Position numbers and translations under genes: made by a program. The notes under the pieces are model-generated. The model had not been told where the DNA came from, ran no database searches, and saw only the letters and a list, made by a program, of their open reading frames with translations. A stretch of DNA of 64,000 nt from Isoetes taiwanensis (Eukaryota > Streptophyta > Lycopodiopsida > Isoetales > Isoetaceae). The stretch lies in contig JAJEKV010000026.1 of NCBI GenBank assembly GCA_021234155.1, positions 4,204,644-4,268,643 on the forward strand, read 5' to 3'. Shown here one piece after another: positions 44,621 through 56,585 of the stretch; the first letter of the stretch is position 1, and the number at the start of each line of letters is the position of its first letter.

Positions 44621-44639
44621 GTTAAACTTTTGGGTGCCT

Positions 44640-47325
44640 TGTGCTCTAGCTCCTCAACAAGTAGAAATTCTTCATCATCAATACCTTATGCTGTTCTAGA
44701 TGTTTCTGCAGTAGTGGCAGCAGCCGTGGTAGACCTTGTCCTCACTCTTCTAATAGGTGCAGCTGTACTAACAACACCACGTGGCCTACGACGACCTCGT
44801 CTACTTCTAGAAGCTCGTGACGTGGATACAGCAGCTCTAGACATGCTTCTTGTCGTTCTTCTCAAGCTCATGGTCTCTTAAAAGTATGTTTGGTAGAACT
44901 CTCGATTAAGCTCATCCGCTTCTGCTGGAGGGGGCAACTCTGGAGTCTTTTCAACATCAATTTCGAGCGGATTAACCTACAATAATCACCAAGTAACAAT
45001 TGAATAAGAACAATAACTATGCAACTTAAAATTTAAATAGAAATGATGGAAGAAAAATACCTGCATTGGGGATGTGTTGATTGTTTCAAATTTACGAACA
45101 AGTCTTAAGTTTTCTCGAACAAAAACCAAACGCTCAAGCTGTGCTGGTTTTAACCTATTTCTTAGTTTTGTATGCGCAAGAGCATGTGCATTCCGCCCTC
45201 TCTGCCCTTTAAGAACAAGTCCTAAATCATAAATAAATTAGACATTTCTATGATCTGATTATTGAATTTACTCTATATTTTAGCTAGACAAAGAAATGAA
45301 CAAAAAGGAGTACAATACTCTACCTGTGATAAGACCCTCACGGCTAATGTTTGAAGTTTTGGGGTTCTGCCACCAAATGTCTCCCACCATGTAACAGGCC
45401 TGCGCATTGAGATCTCTTCTCGTGCCAATGTATAGCTAAACGATCCCGTGCCATTGCATTATATTCGCGGAAGCTCACTTAAATAGAACGCCACAATCTT
45501 CATTGAATATAACCTCTGTGTGTATTGCATCCATGCATCCAATAAATCAGCACTTAAAAAGCTGGCTTCCTCTCTCCATAAAGGATGCAAAATATGAGCG
45601 ACAAGGTGAATTGGTTTTCTAAACCATTCCCAACGCTCGTCAACCAATTTTAAGACATCTTCAAACCTATATTATGGCATGGCAGCAATATACATTAAGC
45701 AAATCAGAAAATCAGCAATATAAACATGAGCAAATCAGCAAATTACAATGAAAAAACAGCAAATGCAATAAAAAATCAGATATTATAATCAGAAATCAGC
45801 TTACTTGGATTTATTTGCATGATCTTCTTCCATCCCCTTTGATAATGCCTCTTTGCTCCTTCGCATAAATTCATACAATATCCCGATAGTTGATCCTTCC
45901 TTATCGGGCTAAGCTTAATACACTATATAATGGACCCATTACCCTTAAGACAATATGGAAAGAGGGTAAAGTTGCGTGATCAAGAATAAACGTTTCACAT
46001 TCATTCAGATCAGATTTTTTACTATCCGCCAATTATTCCAATGATCACTTACCACCGCTTGTTCAAGAGCACTCCAAACTTTATGGAGGCGTACAATACA
46101 ATATAAATTACTCCAAATCTTGTCTTGCACGGCCTCAAGATGGCATGACTACTAAATGAGTTGAAGATCTTCCTTGCGCTTCTTTTTCTTTCCAAAGAGT
46201 CTCACAATAGTATTTGCTTTTTGTGACAACATTTTTCATCCATGGGAGCTCACCGATATCTTGTAATAAAAGATCTAGACAATGAGAGGCACATGGTGTC
46301 CATACTAGATGTGGAAACTCATCTTCAAGCAAAGTTCCCATGCGCACACAATTGGAAGCATTATCCAAATGACTTGCACAACATTTTCACTACCAACCTC
46401 TTTGATTGCCTCTCGATATTTTTTCTCACCAGCCATGTACTATCGGTCCCCTAATACTAACATGGCTGCAATCAATGGATTTGAAAACATTATGCCATAA
46501 AAAGCAGGGATACCAATACATTAATCACCGCCTGTGGCATACATCAACCCACCCATCACCAAAATAGTGCATCCATATTTGGGCCACAATGCCCTTTATC
46601 TTCCCCGGCTTTTTGTCGCAATGTATGCATTTTGATTTTAGTCCTTTATTCCGCATGTAATTGTAAGTAACACCACTGTACTTATCTCCTACTTGAGAAA
46701 ATGCCTCTAGCATATTTCTCCAACATGGCAATTTTAACAAATTGAAAGACAGATTAGCTTCGACAATGCACCTCATTTCCATCACATTTGCATATCTCTT
46801 CTTTTGCATTTGCATGACATTTCCTTTTTTTAAAGTTTGTTGTTTGCCATGTGGCGTTGATGGAAGATGTCTCTCTCTATTGATACAAGGAGAAGGAGAA
46901 GGACAAACTGCTGCTATTTCTGAATTAGAAACACTCTCACACATAGATGACATCGCTGGAGAATTAGTGTTACCAGCATAATGTGTTGCTGCTGCAGCAG
47001 CTATATTTTCCCCATACGAACATCCGATTTCCATGCCTAACTCTTCCTCATTCTCACTTATGGATGGGACACTACTACCACGTTCGGCTTTTGCTTCCTT
47101 CTTGATGTCCTCGGGTATTGTGCACAAGCATTGGTCCCATATTTTGAAATCCCTCCGAGGTGAGCAGTCAATCTTGTTTTAGTTCCTGTAATGCGCACGC
47201 CACAAAACTTGCAATCCCAAGCTCGATCTCCATTGGCTTGCTTGACGATGTTAGTGCAACACTTGCTCCACAAATGGGACTCTTTACGTGGCATTCTGAT
47301 GCTAGTTGAGCAGCTCATTAGAAAG
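44640..47325 (-). mobile_element. hAT-superfamily DNA transposon, degraded transposase
   Basis: Reading down from 47318, the minus strand gives a BED-type zinc finger (GDRAWDCKFCGVRITGTKTR, LTAHLGGISKYGTNAC) and, in the next frame, IPEDIKKEAKAERG. A variable acidic/Ser region follows. Then comes the DUF659-like start of the catalytic domain (LSFNLLKLPCWRNMLEAFSQ, GDKYSGVTYNYMRNKGL, FGDGWVDVCHRR). LDNASNCVRMG and PHLVWTPCASHCLDLLLQDI come next (hAT D-N-A-S-N-x-V and C-x-x-H-x-L-[DN]-L-x-L). The dimerisation region is EEISMRRPVTWWETFGGRTP and LQTLAVRVLSQ. A basic Ser/Arg tail (RRTTRSMSRAAVSTSR) ends it. Frameshifts between the BED finger and DUF659 and stops at 46440-46530 show it is inactive. 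Introns with GT/AG borders separate the C-terminal exons. Confidence 0.85.
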
Positions 47326-47329
47326 CCAA

Positions 47330-48225
47330 ACTAAGAATTGAAACTTCACAAAGAAAAAAAATCTTTCCATTCTATAGTATGCGCAGTAAACTCAGATTCC
47401 TTACCTTATTAAGCTTTCAATTGCTGCTACAAATTAACAGTTCCACTAGAGTACCTGTTTGCATTGAATGCATGCACAAAGCAAAAGCCAAAATTCAGAG
47501 TATGAAAGAGAAAGCATAACTTGTGCATCTTATAAAATAGCTCAGCTGTAATAAAAAAATTCAGATTTGCATCCATCCCCTTTTAACAAAATACAAAATT
47601 CAGATTTGTATTAACAAAAATTCTCTTGTATCCCCTTTCATCAAATGCTGCTAAATCTCCTCGACCATGAAGCCTGATTTCTGCCCCAACTCTTGAATCT
47701 GAAGTCGATAAATAATTTAAATAAACCCTCATGATGATTCCCCATACCTCGTGTCTAGGAAGAATTAAAAGCCTACTTAAATATGTGAAAATGGGTATCT
47801 CACTTCGAATCAGATAAAGCTGCCATTAAAAGTTGGCTCCATCAGTCCTCCCATTGATGGGCCGCTGCTATTAAACATTTGCAGTCTTGATCTTGTGCAT
47901 CCTCTTCCAGAAAAAAGCAAGGTCCAATTTGCAATCTTGCTAGTGCATCTATGGTGAACATGCAAATTCAGCAAATAGCATATTTATGCATATCTCTCAG
48001 CATATTTATGCATATCTGTCTCAACATATTTATTTTCAATATCTCCTGAAATTATTGCAGTTTGAAAAGCATAGCTAGAACGCTGTCTTTGAAAAGAAGA
48101 CTTTTACAAGATGCCAGGCATCAGATCAGCAGCCATTCAGGATATTCCTATTAGTTTTGAATTTGCCTAAACACCTCCATAGTCCATAGCAAACTAGACA
48201 CATTACTTACAATAACTTGTGATGT
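47330..48225. other. Intergenic DNA
   Basis: AT-rich. GCATATTTATGCATATCTGTC is repeated at 47976-48020, and 'AAATTCAGATTTG' at 47558 and 47596. No gene is visible. Confidence 0.35.
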
Positions 48226-48233
48226 TACCTGTA

Positions 48234-49430
48234 AGCAAAGTGCAGCTGTCCAGGTGTCCCTGATGCATGTAATCACGCCTGTTGCAACAACCAAATAGAT
48301 TTTCAGATTCTGCACAAAAAACAGTTGAATGTCATCTATATCAGATTATTCATTGTGCACTTGTACAATTGCAATTCTTCTAAACAGGAGGCAGATCCTG
48401 ATACCTTCAGTTGTTTCACGTTTAGGTCCTAAAGGAATGCTAGACTAGACAACAATCAAACATGCGGAATCAGCGCTTACCATCATGTGATGGATCTAGA
48501 AATTTACGAAGGCAGGCTTGGGTAAAGAAGGAAATCGCTGCTGCCACAACACTTGCACCTTCAACTGCAGCATGTTCTCCCACACAAAATAACTTTGGCA
48601 AGGCCTCAAAGTGCTCACCTATAATTTCAATCGCGACGAAGAAAATGAGAATCAAAAAGACTTATGTTACTAATTGAAAATTTTGAGAAGCAGCTCAAGG
48701 ATTAAATGTCCACCACATTGAACATTAAAGACATAACCAAAATCTACCTGGCCAGTTCTACCGCCACATATGTTTTAATATTATTGTCTTCTAGCCTTGT
48801 CCAGTAGTATAAAAATCGCCTATGCAGCATATTGCAGCACATATGTTGTTGAGCGTAGAGCAGGAAATGAGTTGGAAATTACTAACCTGTCCTTGTTCAT
48901 CATGACGAAGTGTTGACATCTGTCTGATGCAAAGAAAGCAAAGTTCTACATACAGAACAACAACTTTAAGTTTCTTTCATTATATAATGAAAAAATGCAT
49001 ATAATTTTGACATTCCATACCCTCTTATTTCAGCAAGAGAGTTTGTACGCTCATAACTGAGCGAATAATAGAAATAAAGTCTTGCTGCAAGAACATCCAG
49101 CATTCGTCTATTGAACTGTTGAAGCCTCTTTATTGCTGCAGATGAGCATTCTTTTGCCTGATGTTTGGAAAAATAGATGACGAACAGCAACAAGAGGTTG
49201 ATATCAGAAGCTTGAAGTAGATCTTCTGCTTTCTTCTAAATATCCTGCACGACAAAGAAGTATATTGGTAAGACAAGGAAACAAGAAAACATAAGCAGAT
49301 GAAGGCGTGTGGATGCTCTTACTTGACAAATCCGTGAAGAATACATGAGCCTACTGCTTCTTGATCCGTCCTTCATGCTCTGCGGTTGGTATCATTGTTT
49401 AATCTCCTATCTAGTCTCGATTCTAGTCTG
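48234..49430 (-). pseudogene. RPN3: Chimaeric-looking multi-exon gene with proteasome subunit RPN3 exons
   Basis: Exons on minus, from the top: a possible first exon at about 49375-49320 (MKDGSRSSRLMYSSRICQ). Next is about 49230-49023: KHQAKECSSAAIKRLQQFNR, RMLDVLAARLYFYYSLSYER and TNSLAEIRG, a clear match to the 26S proteasome lid subunit RPN3/PSMD3. Then 48919-48887 reads MSTLRHDEQGQ, as in RPN3 after a gap of about eight residues. Downstream exons with good borders read RFLYYWTRLEDNN (48830-48750), EHFEALPKLFCVGEHAAVEG and AISFFTQACLRKFLDP (48610-48480), and GVITCIRDTWTAALCLQ (48282-48234). These do not look like RPN3, and I cannot name them. Either an RPN3 fragment was inserted into another gene or two remnants lie side by side. 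Confidence 0.55.
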
Positions 49431-50430
49431 TAGCAAGAACCAGCAACAACTAGAAGAAAAATTCCTTGGGCGGCTCGAGCACGCAGGCTTAGGGTTTTTT
49501 TAGGGCACATAAACGTTAGGAGACCAAAATTACACTATAGTATGGTCTAAAACCCCATAAATTTTTTTTTTTTTTTTTTTTTATACCCTACACCTTTGAA
49601 GGTACGAGACGCATCGCATTCGACCCTAGGTAATCGGACGCATACAATCGTAGTGTACGATATTTAAAACAACACGTTTCCAAACAACCTGCCCCGACAC
49701 TCTTCTCACAATTTTCGAACATGACCATTGCTGATCTCATAATCGCAGACCTTTCGATGAATCTTGAGTCTTGAATCTTGAATCTTGAATCTTGAGACCT
49801 TTCACATGTTGTTTTTACAACTTTACACTAAGTATAACAGTCTTGGAACTATATAAACAATATATTAATGTTTGTGTTTTAACTGGTTCACATTCCGATT
49901 ACATCAGCTTTGCAAGTCCATGCCTTAGTGCATAGAAAAGTTACTTCAACAACAAAGTTAACGTGATTCTCGAAAGGAACCATCGCGATGACACAACAAA
50001 TCTTCGATGGATGGCTTTTTCTATTCATCCAAAGAAGTTGTAATTATTAATGAGAGTGGGTAGCCGTGATATCTAAGTTACCCAAAACAAAAATACAGGA
50101 ATATCCAACCATAACACCCGGACCCCAAAATACAAAAATATATCATAGATGTTTATTAGTGTACCGCTTAGGCTTATCACGGATTAAAACCCCTCACTCT
50201 TTCGGTTTTCGAGGAAAACCCTAGCGATAAGCCCCAGGCAAGCATTAGACAACGGGCCGCCGCTAAACTTCCCAAAAACCCACGCCCAAAAGAAACCAAC
50301 GCCGCGGCAACGCCTGCATGACCGATAAGACCACAAAACACAATAGAGAAGAACAAAAACCTCAAAAGCTTAGGGTCGATTAAAGCGCCGCGGTACACGC
50401 TTAACAACATATATAAACAAAATACTTAAG
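49431..50430. other. Intergenic DNA
   Basis: A run of about 22 T occupies 49561-49582. CTTGAAT is repeated about five times at 49757-49795. No coding signature. Confidence 0.45.
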
Positions 50431-50434
50431 GGAG

Positions 50435-51150
50435 GGAGGGAGGGAGAGCATAGAACATAACCCTGAAACACTGGGCGAAGAGAAAGCCGATGAGAATAAG
50501 GCTTAATGCAGAAGAAATAGCGATCCCCTAACCGGATGAGGGCCTCAAATGCATGCAATGCATGCAGCAACGCGATGCAACCTTTGCATGCTCGCCTGGC
50601 TCGAGAATCGCGATCCGTTTGATCGACCACGCATTCTCGAAGCCGCACTGCATGACACAACAACGCCCGAAAAGAAGAGAACTTCCCGCCGATCCGAGAT
50701 GAAGGCTCAAGAATTGCCCCATAGTGGAGGAATGCCGAGGTAGTTTAGACGAAGGATAGGAAGAGATACGCAGAAAGATAGGAAACGCCAGAAGGGATGC
50801 GCCAGAAAGGTCAACGCAGCTAAGGTAGAAGAGAACCGAGAACGATAAGAAACGCCAGAAGGGATACGCCGTGAAAGGTCAGTCGAAGAGAAACAAGAAT
50901 GATAGGAAATGCCACGAAGGTCAACCCATGCAAGAGGAAGCCCTCCTCCCGCGATGAGAGCATAGAACATAACCAAACACACCGGCTAAGAGAAAGCCGA
51001 TGAGAAGTGAAGGCTTAATGTGGAAGAAATAGCGATCCCCTAACCGGATGAGAGGGTTGAAATGCATGTAATGCATGCAGCAACGATGCAACTCTTTGCA
51101 TGCTCGCCCCTGGTCGAGAATCGCGATCCGCCGGATCGATTGGCATTACA
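50435..51150. repeat. Pair of ~190-bp direct repeats with a short-period array between
   Basis: AGCATAGAACATAACC, GAGAAAGCCGATGAGAA, GAAATAGCGATCCCCTAACC, ATGCAATGCATGCAGCAACG and CGAGAATCGCGATCCG occur in the same order at 50447-50625 and 50959-51135. Between them, 50760-50930 holds three units based on GATA(A)GAAACGCCAGAAGGGA and AAAGGTCA. The first copy is embedded in overlapping frames that are not genes. Confidence 0.8.
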
Positions 51151-53119
51151 CAGATTCTACAACTCGCAAATTTCCCAAAGAACATTTCATGCCAATAGTT
51201 AGTCAGTTCATATGCATAAGATGTACCTTTAATCTTATGTTTGATCAGTCTAATGGAAATCTCACCCCACCATCAATTCGGGATGGACAAGAACTTTCTT
51301 TCCTTGAATAAGCTTGTACTTTTGATGGCAACCGTGAATCAATTCAAAGTAGTTACCAGCTATAACTTCATTACCACAATAAAATTCATTTCCATAGTCA
51401 TCCTTGGTGTCTTCTTCGAGGGCATGTTTCACTCGTGGGTAATCGGATGAGATAATAAGGACCCTTTCATAATTGTCCGGGATGTGAATGATGCAAAATA
51501 ATTCCAACCTCGTGACTGCTCTCATCCACATTGTCCACGCCATTTGCCCACAAGTCCTCTGCCTCGCATCTATCTCAACTCCCACCGCCACAATGATCAG
51601 CATTCTCACAAGCAGTGCCAATCAAAATTGATGCATGCCTTACAAAAACATAAAAGAGATCTACACATTAACTTTGTTGGATCATTTGATCTATGGATGA
51701 TATGCTGAATGAAGAGATTGCACCCCTTTCAACTGAGCACATCAAATCTTTGGGGAACGGGCAATGTCGATAACCTTCCAAAATACCCTTTCCACATCAG
51801 AAATTTCTCTTCAAGAACCTCACATGCGCTTTCGATTTTTATCACTTTCCCATCCTTTTTTTTTGTTCTCGCCTGTTTATAGTTTGGCTATGGCCCTTCT
51901 CCGCCATGTGTGCCCTTCCCATGTCCCCGAGCCAAAGAAATTCCAGTGCATTCTGATCTTATGCTCTTGATGATACCTAATTACATGATAGAAAACTTTT
52001 CTCGACTTGAATTGGGTTGCACAACCGTCGTAATCAACTAAGTGGTATTTCATATGACCAAAGACCATTTTCTTTTCAGCCAATTGAGGTGCATCTTGAA
52101 TGCTTTTTGTACAAAGCGAGTATCATGTGTTTTGTCATCTGAAATAAAGAAGTGCACACATTTCTTATCATTTTACCCCTCGCACCTTGAACATCGCGGA
52201 TGTGGACCAATATGTCGATTTGTTCATTGTACCAATGTTGTGCTTGAATCTCGCTGAATGGCTTCAAAGTATAACCTCCAGAAATCAACAACCGATAATA
52301 CGGTATCATCAATTAAGACTCTTCATGGATTCCTTTGAATTGTTCGGCTTCCGCCAATGTGCCACAAAGTTATGATATACAAACTTCGACATATGATCAA
52401 ACATGTTATCCAACATACATCGAGCTGCCTTTCTTGTCAATTAGCTTTAGTCTTCGTGGAAGTTCCTTTCTTCGAGGGCTCATTAACGTAACCATAGACT
52501 TGCCAATCAAGCGCTTGATCAATCTGCGCCTTGTATTCTCTTGGGACACAACTCAATTAATTGCTCCCACCAGCCCACAACTGATTTGATACATTGTAGC
52601 TTATGCCACTCGCTGCTCACGCTTCATTACATACCATAGCCTCCAAAATGTGCTAACATTATCAAATGTCTTGTCCTTGGCTTGACATATTCCAAAGATG
52701 AGCTTCGATGATAAAGACACACCACAATTAAAATTAACAATTTTCATGGAGTCTTGACCTCATCAAATTAAATGCCTGCTTGTACAGATCCGATTGCTCA
52801 TGTTTCGTTTTGCAACAACATGTGTTTCTTTCCTTTAGCTTCTAATGCAAGAAGGTTTTGAGTATTCAAATTGCCTAAGCCTAATCCGAACCTCCTCGAT
52901 AATCGATCCACAAAATTTGGAATAATTCAACCAGAAATTACGGTGAAATAAAATTAGTCACCTCATTACATTACATTACATACAAATCTTTTACATATTC
53001 AAGACCCTAAACTCCCACACACATGTACATTCTGACATGAATTTTATTTCATTTACTATGAAGTCACATAATTTTTGACAATTAATACATCTCCACACTA
53101 ATTTCTTCTTAGTTACTGC

Positions 53120-53215
53120 CTACATCTATAATACATCCGTAATATACATGTAAACAAATATACATCCGTAATATACATGTAAACAAATATACATGTAACG
53201 TGTTGCCCATGAAAT
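53120..53215. repeat. ~33-bp tandem repeat
   Basis: ATACATCCGTAATATACATG plus TAAACAAAT is present twice with partial flanking copies. Confidence 0.85.
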
Positions 53216-53272
53216 AATTTGACATTTCCATGTAGAACAACTAGGGCAAATCAGATCTACATTACATTCAAA

Positions 53273-53405
53273 AGTAAAGAAATCTGTTATAAACTTTACA
53301 TCAAGAGTTACAAAATAAAAGACATCTTTATTCCGCCAAAAAAGTAAAGAAATCTACAAACTTTACATCATCAATATAAAATAAAAAACATCTTTATTCT
53401 GAAAA
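53273..53405. repeat. ~70-bp tandem duplication
   Basis: AAGTAAAGAAATCT, AAACTTTACATCA, and ACATCTTTATTC recur in the same order at 53273 and 53343. Confidence 0.8.
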
Positions 53406-54175
53406 CAAGATGCAATTACAGCCTAAATTACTGCACTCGCGGTAATGTCAATATATTGAATTGGTTGTGTCCCTCTTCTTCATGACATCTCTAATTTTGG
53501 TGAAACCTTTGAGTTATCTAACCAAAACCAGCAACCATATCCTTCATAGCCCGATCTATCGTATTTGTTCTTGATTTCGACCGCTAATGCCCACAGATTT
53601 GTTCCACCTAGTGACATTCTTTTTCCTCTCTCCACCGCTAGTTTCATATTTCTAGGATGTATTTTCAAAGAACTTAGTCGCTAGTGAAGTCTTCGTAATT
53701 CTCCTTCCTCTCCAACCACCATAGATAGTACTGTAATGCTTTGCAGCAAGTCCGCCATTGCTATTTGCATTTTGACGCCTTGGAGGCCATCCTTTAAATT
53801 CTTTTACCAGATTGGTTTTGAGGCCTTCCAATGATCGGCTCAAATAGAATTGCAATCTTTTGTCCTGCAATAACCTTCTTGCAAATATACTTTGTTGTTT
53901 TGGAGTCAAATTAGATTTCATTCATTATGAGATTTATGTACATTCACCTTTCTTCTAATTGGCTTTGTCACGCATCCACCCCTACAAACCCTCCGTTTCG
54001 ATTTTTTTTGCCTGCTTGTTGCTTTCGAAACTTCATCAACATGAGGATTGAAATCAACCCGATGTCTAACCTCAAGTGCTTGCATGAGAGTCCAATCCTT
54101 CTTCCATAGTTTCTTCTTCAACCGGTGCTTTAAGACATCGATCCATTCTATGTAAAGGGGATACAACATCTCCGC

Positions 54176-54765
54176 ACAAAAAATCGATTATTAACCGCAT
54201 TTGTATTATCGCTGAAGGGATTTGTATTATCGCTTGAAGGAAAGGGATTTCAATTTCTTCAAGATACATTTGTTTCTTGAAATGCATTCGATTTAGGAGC
54301 AGCTATAATCGATTCGCCAAGTTTTCGTTGAGGTAGAACTGAGCCATGTTTGATCGATTGAGGAAAGTTCAAATGTGCTTTCAAAGTTTTTTTTTTTTTT
54401 TTCGCAGCAAGATATTTAGATTTTATTGATAGAGAAGCTAGTACAAGATTTCGGGAGGATTTGGTATAATTATGGAGAATATTGTACGCCAACCGCCTTT
54501 TATTAATGATAGGCAACTCCATGTAAAATTAAAATGTACATTACAAACACTTTAACCCGCCTCAAATTTTTACATCAATATACAAAAAATTCAATCACCC
54601 TTTCATGCTTCTACCCTTCTGTCCTTTTTGTAGCAGAATAATTGGAAACCTTGTAGGTCAGTTTAGAAAATACATGCCCTTCTTTTACCTCCTCTAGGCC
54701 GAAAAAATACCTGGCCCCTAGAGTTTAAAAGAATTAGTAAACCAACAAGACCAGATACCAACGCC
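54176..54765. other. Intergenic DNA
   Basis: Contains ATTTGTATTATCGCT-GAAGG duplicated at 54199-54240 and a poly-T run at 54387-54402. No gene. Confidence 0.4.
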
Positions 54766-54771
54766 ATCGGG

Positions 54772-55000
54772 TCTAGACTAGTCTTTTTTACAAACTAGCT
54801 AGTTTTGTCCCATCGCCAACGAAAGCAGCCAAAATGGAGGACATGTATAGGCTTTTAAGTTCTACCACGCCGATCATCATCGTGATACCCTTTAGTTACC
54901 AACTTCCAAATATAAGTGACATTGGCAAGGTTTGAACCCATGACCAAAATGAACACTTATTTTGAAATTACTAGGCCTATACCAACTCATCACACATCCG
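54772..55000 (-). mobile_element. SINE-like element, copy 1
   Basis: On minus, a B box in GTCATGGGTTCAAACCTTGC follows a possible A-box region (GAGTTGGTATAGGCCTAGTA). The body (AATGTCACTTATATTTGGAA, CTATACATGTCCTCCA) is repeated in the copy at 55211-55382. This is the arrangement of plant tRNA-derived SINEs. Confidence 0.55.
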
Positions 55001-55210
55001 CTGGGCAAAACTTTAGCCATACATGCAGACTTTGTGGTATGCGTGGATACAATCCCTTTTGAGGAAGTTTTCGATCCTAGGGCCAACTCTAGGGGCACGC
55101 TTGAACCCAACGCCACCGCCTAGTTAGCCGCCATGTGATGACTTTTGGGCATCCTAGGACCAGAGGCTTTTACAAGAACAAGAAACCAGCCACGAGAGAA
55201 TCAGAACCAA

Positions 55211-55382
55211 CTTTTACTAGTCTAGACTAGTCTTTTTACAAACTAGCTAGTTTTTGTCCCACCGCCAACCAGCAGCCAAAGTGGAGGACATGTATAGGCT
55301 TTTAAGTTGTACCACGTCTGGGATCATCATCAGATACCTCTAATAACCAACTTCCAAATATAAGTGACATTGGCAAGGTTTG
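55211..55382 (-). mobile_element. SINE-like element, copy 2 (head truncated)
   Basis: Shares about 165 bases with copy 1, but ends exactly inside the B box (GGTTTGA on plus), where the decayed oxidase copy begins. The junction implies that the breakpoint joining the oxidase segment fell within the SINE. Confidence 0.6.
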
Positions 55383-56566
55383 AAGGAAGGAGCAAATGGA
55401 GTGGGTCGCCTAAAGGTGTGGATGCACAGCTAAAAAAGGATCCCCAGATGATGAATTTTCATTCGGAGGGATGCAAAAGGGCGGGATTATGCCCTAACAG
55501 CTGAAGCAGGAGCAACAAATTTTGAAGGATTTATACGAGGCAGCGCATTGCAAAAATGGGGTGGTGGTAATGGCCAAGAAGCTTCTTTCGCTGGGGAGTA
55601 GCCGGAGGATACCGCTCGCATGAGGCCACAGCCCCCTGCCTCGCTTATTTTGGGCTTGCAAAGATAATGTTTTGTAGTTTACCGCCACTCCGCATGGGAG
55701 CATCAGAACCGCAAACTAATGCCGAATCAGGAAATTTTTGGGCTTTGAGAGGTAGCGAGGAGGCACCTTCTGTGATCGCGGATTTGGATCACCTTCGTGA
55801 GCATTTCCCCGGCTTCAAAACATCGCTGCATCTTTACATTATTCGTTGAATAGTTCTTTCTATATCCAAGAATTTGTCACTTCATTGCAATAGCATGCAT
55901 CCCGCATTATGAGATTTTGTTGGTCGGTTCTTCACTAACCGATTATAATACTTCTTTTCTCCAAAGATCTTCAGCTCAAGCATCCTTAACTCCCTTCTAA
56001 ACTTTCTAGATAATTATCCCTAACTTTATCTCTCCTACCAACCTTAAATTTACCCATCCTTCAATCCTCGCATACCTCGCTCGCTCATCCAATCCTCAAT
56101 TTCTGACCGATTCCACGGGCCAAAGACTCTCTCCTTGTTTCACGCATTAGTTTCGCCTTCTATAATTCAACGTAACTCAAGCCCTAGCTGGAATTTTATG
56201 GATGGCCTTCGAATGGAGCCACTAACATCGCTAGCACTTTGCTGGTGAAGGATGGTATCAACTCCTACATGGAATGTCCTAATCCCGCATTGGGCGCTCA
56301 GCACTATGGCATGTTGTTTTTGCCTTTCTTTCTCGCACTCTACCGCCGCAGAAGAGATTTTTGTTTACGATAACGCCCATAAATGGACCTTGAGGAATTT
56401 GGCTTTCAATTTTGGCAGCTATTTGAATGAGGCAGATCCTCAAGAACCCAATTGGCAAGAATAATTTTTAGGGCACATTACGCTAAAGTTATTGAAGATC
56501 AAACAGCAAGTTGATCCTAGAGGCATACTCTCCTGGCCGCTTCGTGTTGGAAGTAGTTGGCTTTGA
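55383..56566 (+). pseudogene. FAD oxidase pseudogene, 5'-truncated, third copy
   Basis: Collinear with 24755-25984 of the intact gene, without the signal peptide and first ~155 residues. Traces include VWMH near 55420, AEAG, LKDLYEAAHC-like text at 55520, 'ATCCTCAAGAACCCAATTGG' (EADPQEPNWQE), then KQQVDPRGILSW and a TGA at 56564-56566. Dozens of one- and two-base deletions and substitutions scramble all three frames, so it is much older or less constrained than fragments A and B. It keeps DPRG, as fragment A does, so DPLG in the intact copy is probably derived. Confidence 0.9.
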
Positions 56567-56585
56567 TTGATATTGTTATTCGAGT

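Larger units (their letters stand above)
51190..54175 (-). mobile_element. Degraded transposase of a second unusual DDE family (DGCAxQFK type)
   Basis: On minus, 52083-51877 encodes DYDGCATQFKSRKVFYHVIR and MHWNFFGSG, after which a frame change gives GHGKGTHGGEG. The D-G-C-x-x-Q-F-K ... F-F-G-S-G-H-G-K-G signature marks a transposase family seen in animals, oomycetes and early plants. Upstream, 52312-52084 encodes YTLKPFSEIQAQHWYNEQID. Downstream, 51621-51262 ends with GNEVIAGNYFELIHGC and YKLIQGKKVLVHPELMVG, a possible BAH- or SH3-like tail. Further open segments on the same strand at 53668-53480, 53921-53652 and 54169-53918 (VDFNPHVDEVSKATSRQKKS, KRRVCRGGCVTKP) may be its 5' exons. Stops and frameshifts throughout make it inactive. 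Terminal repeats were not found. Confidence 0.55.

Noticed and set aside
44594-44881. Plus-strand hydrophobic frame resembling a membrane protein
   Set aside because: It is the antisense of the Ser/Arg-rich C terminus of the hAT transposase.
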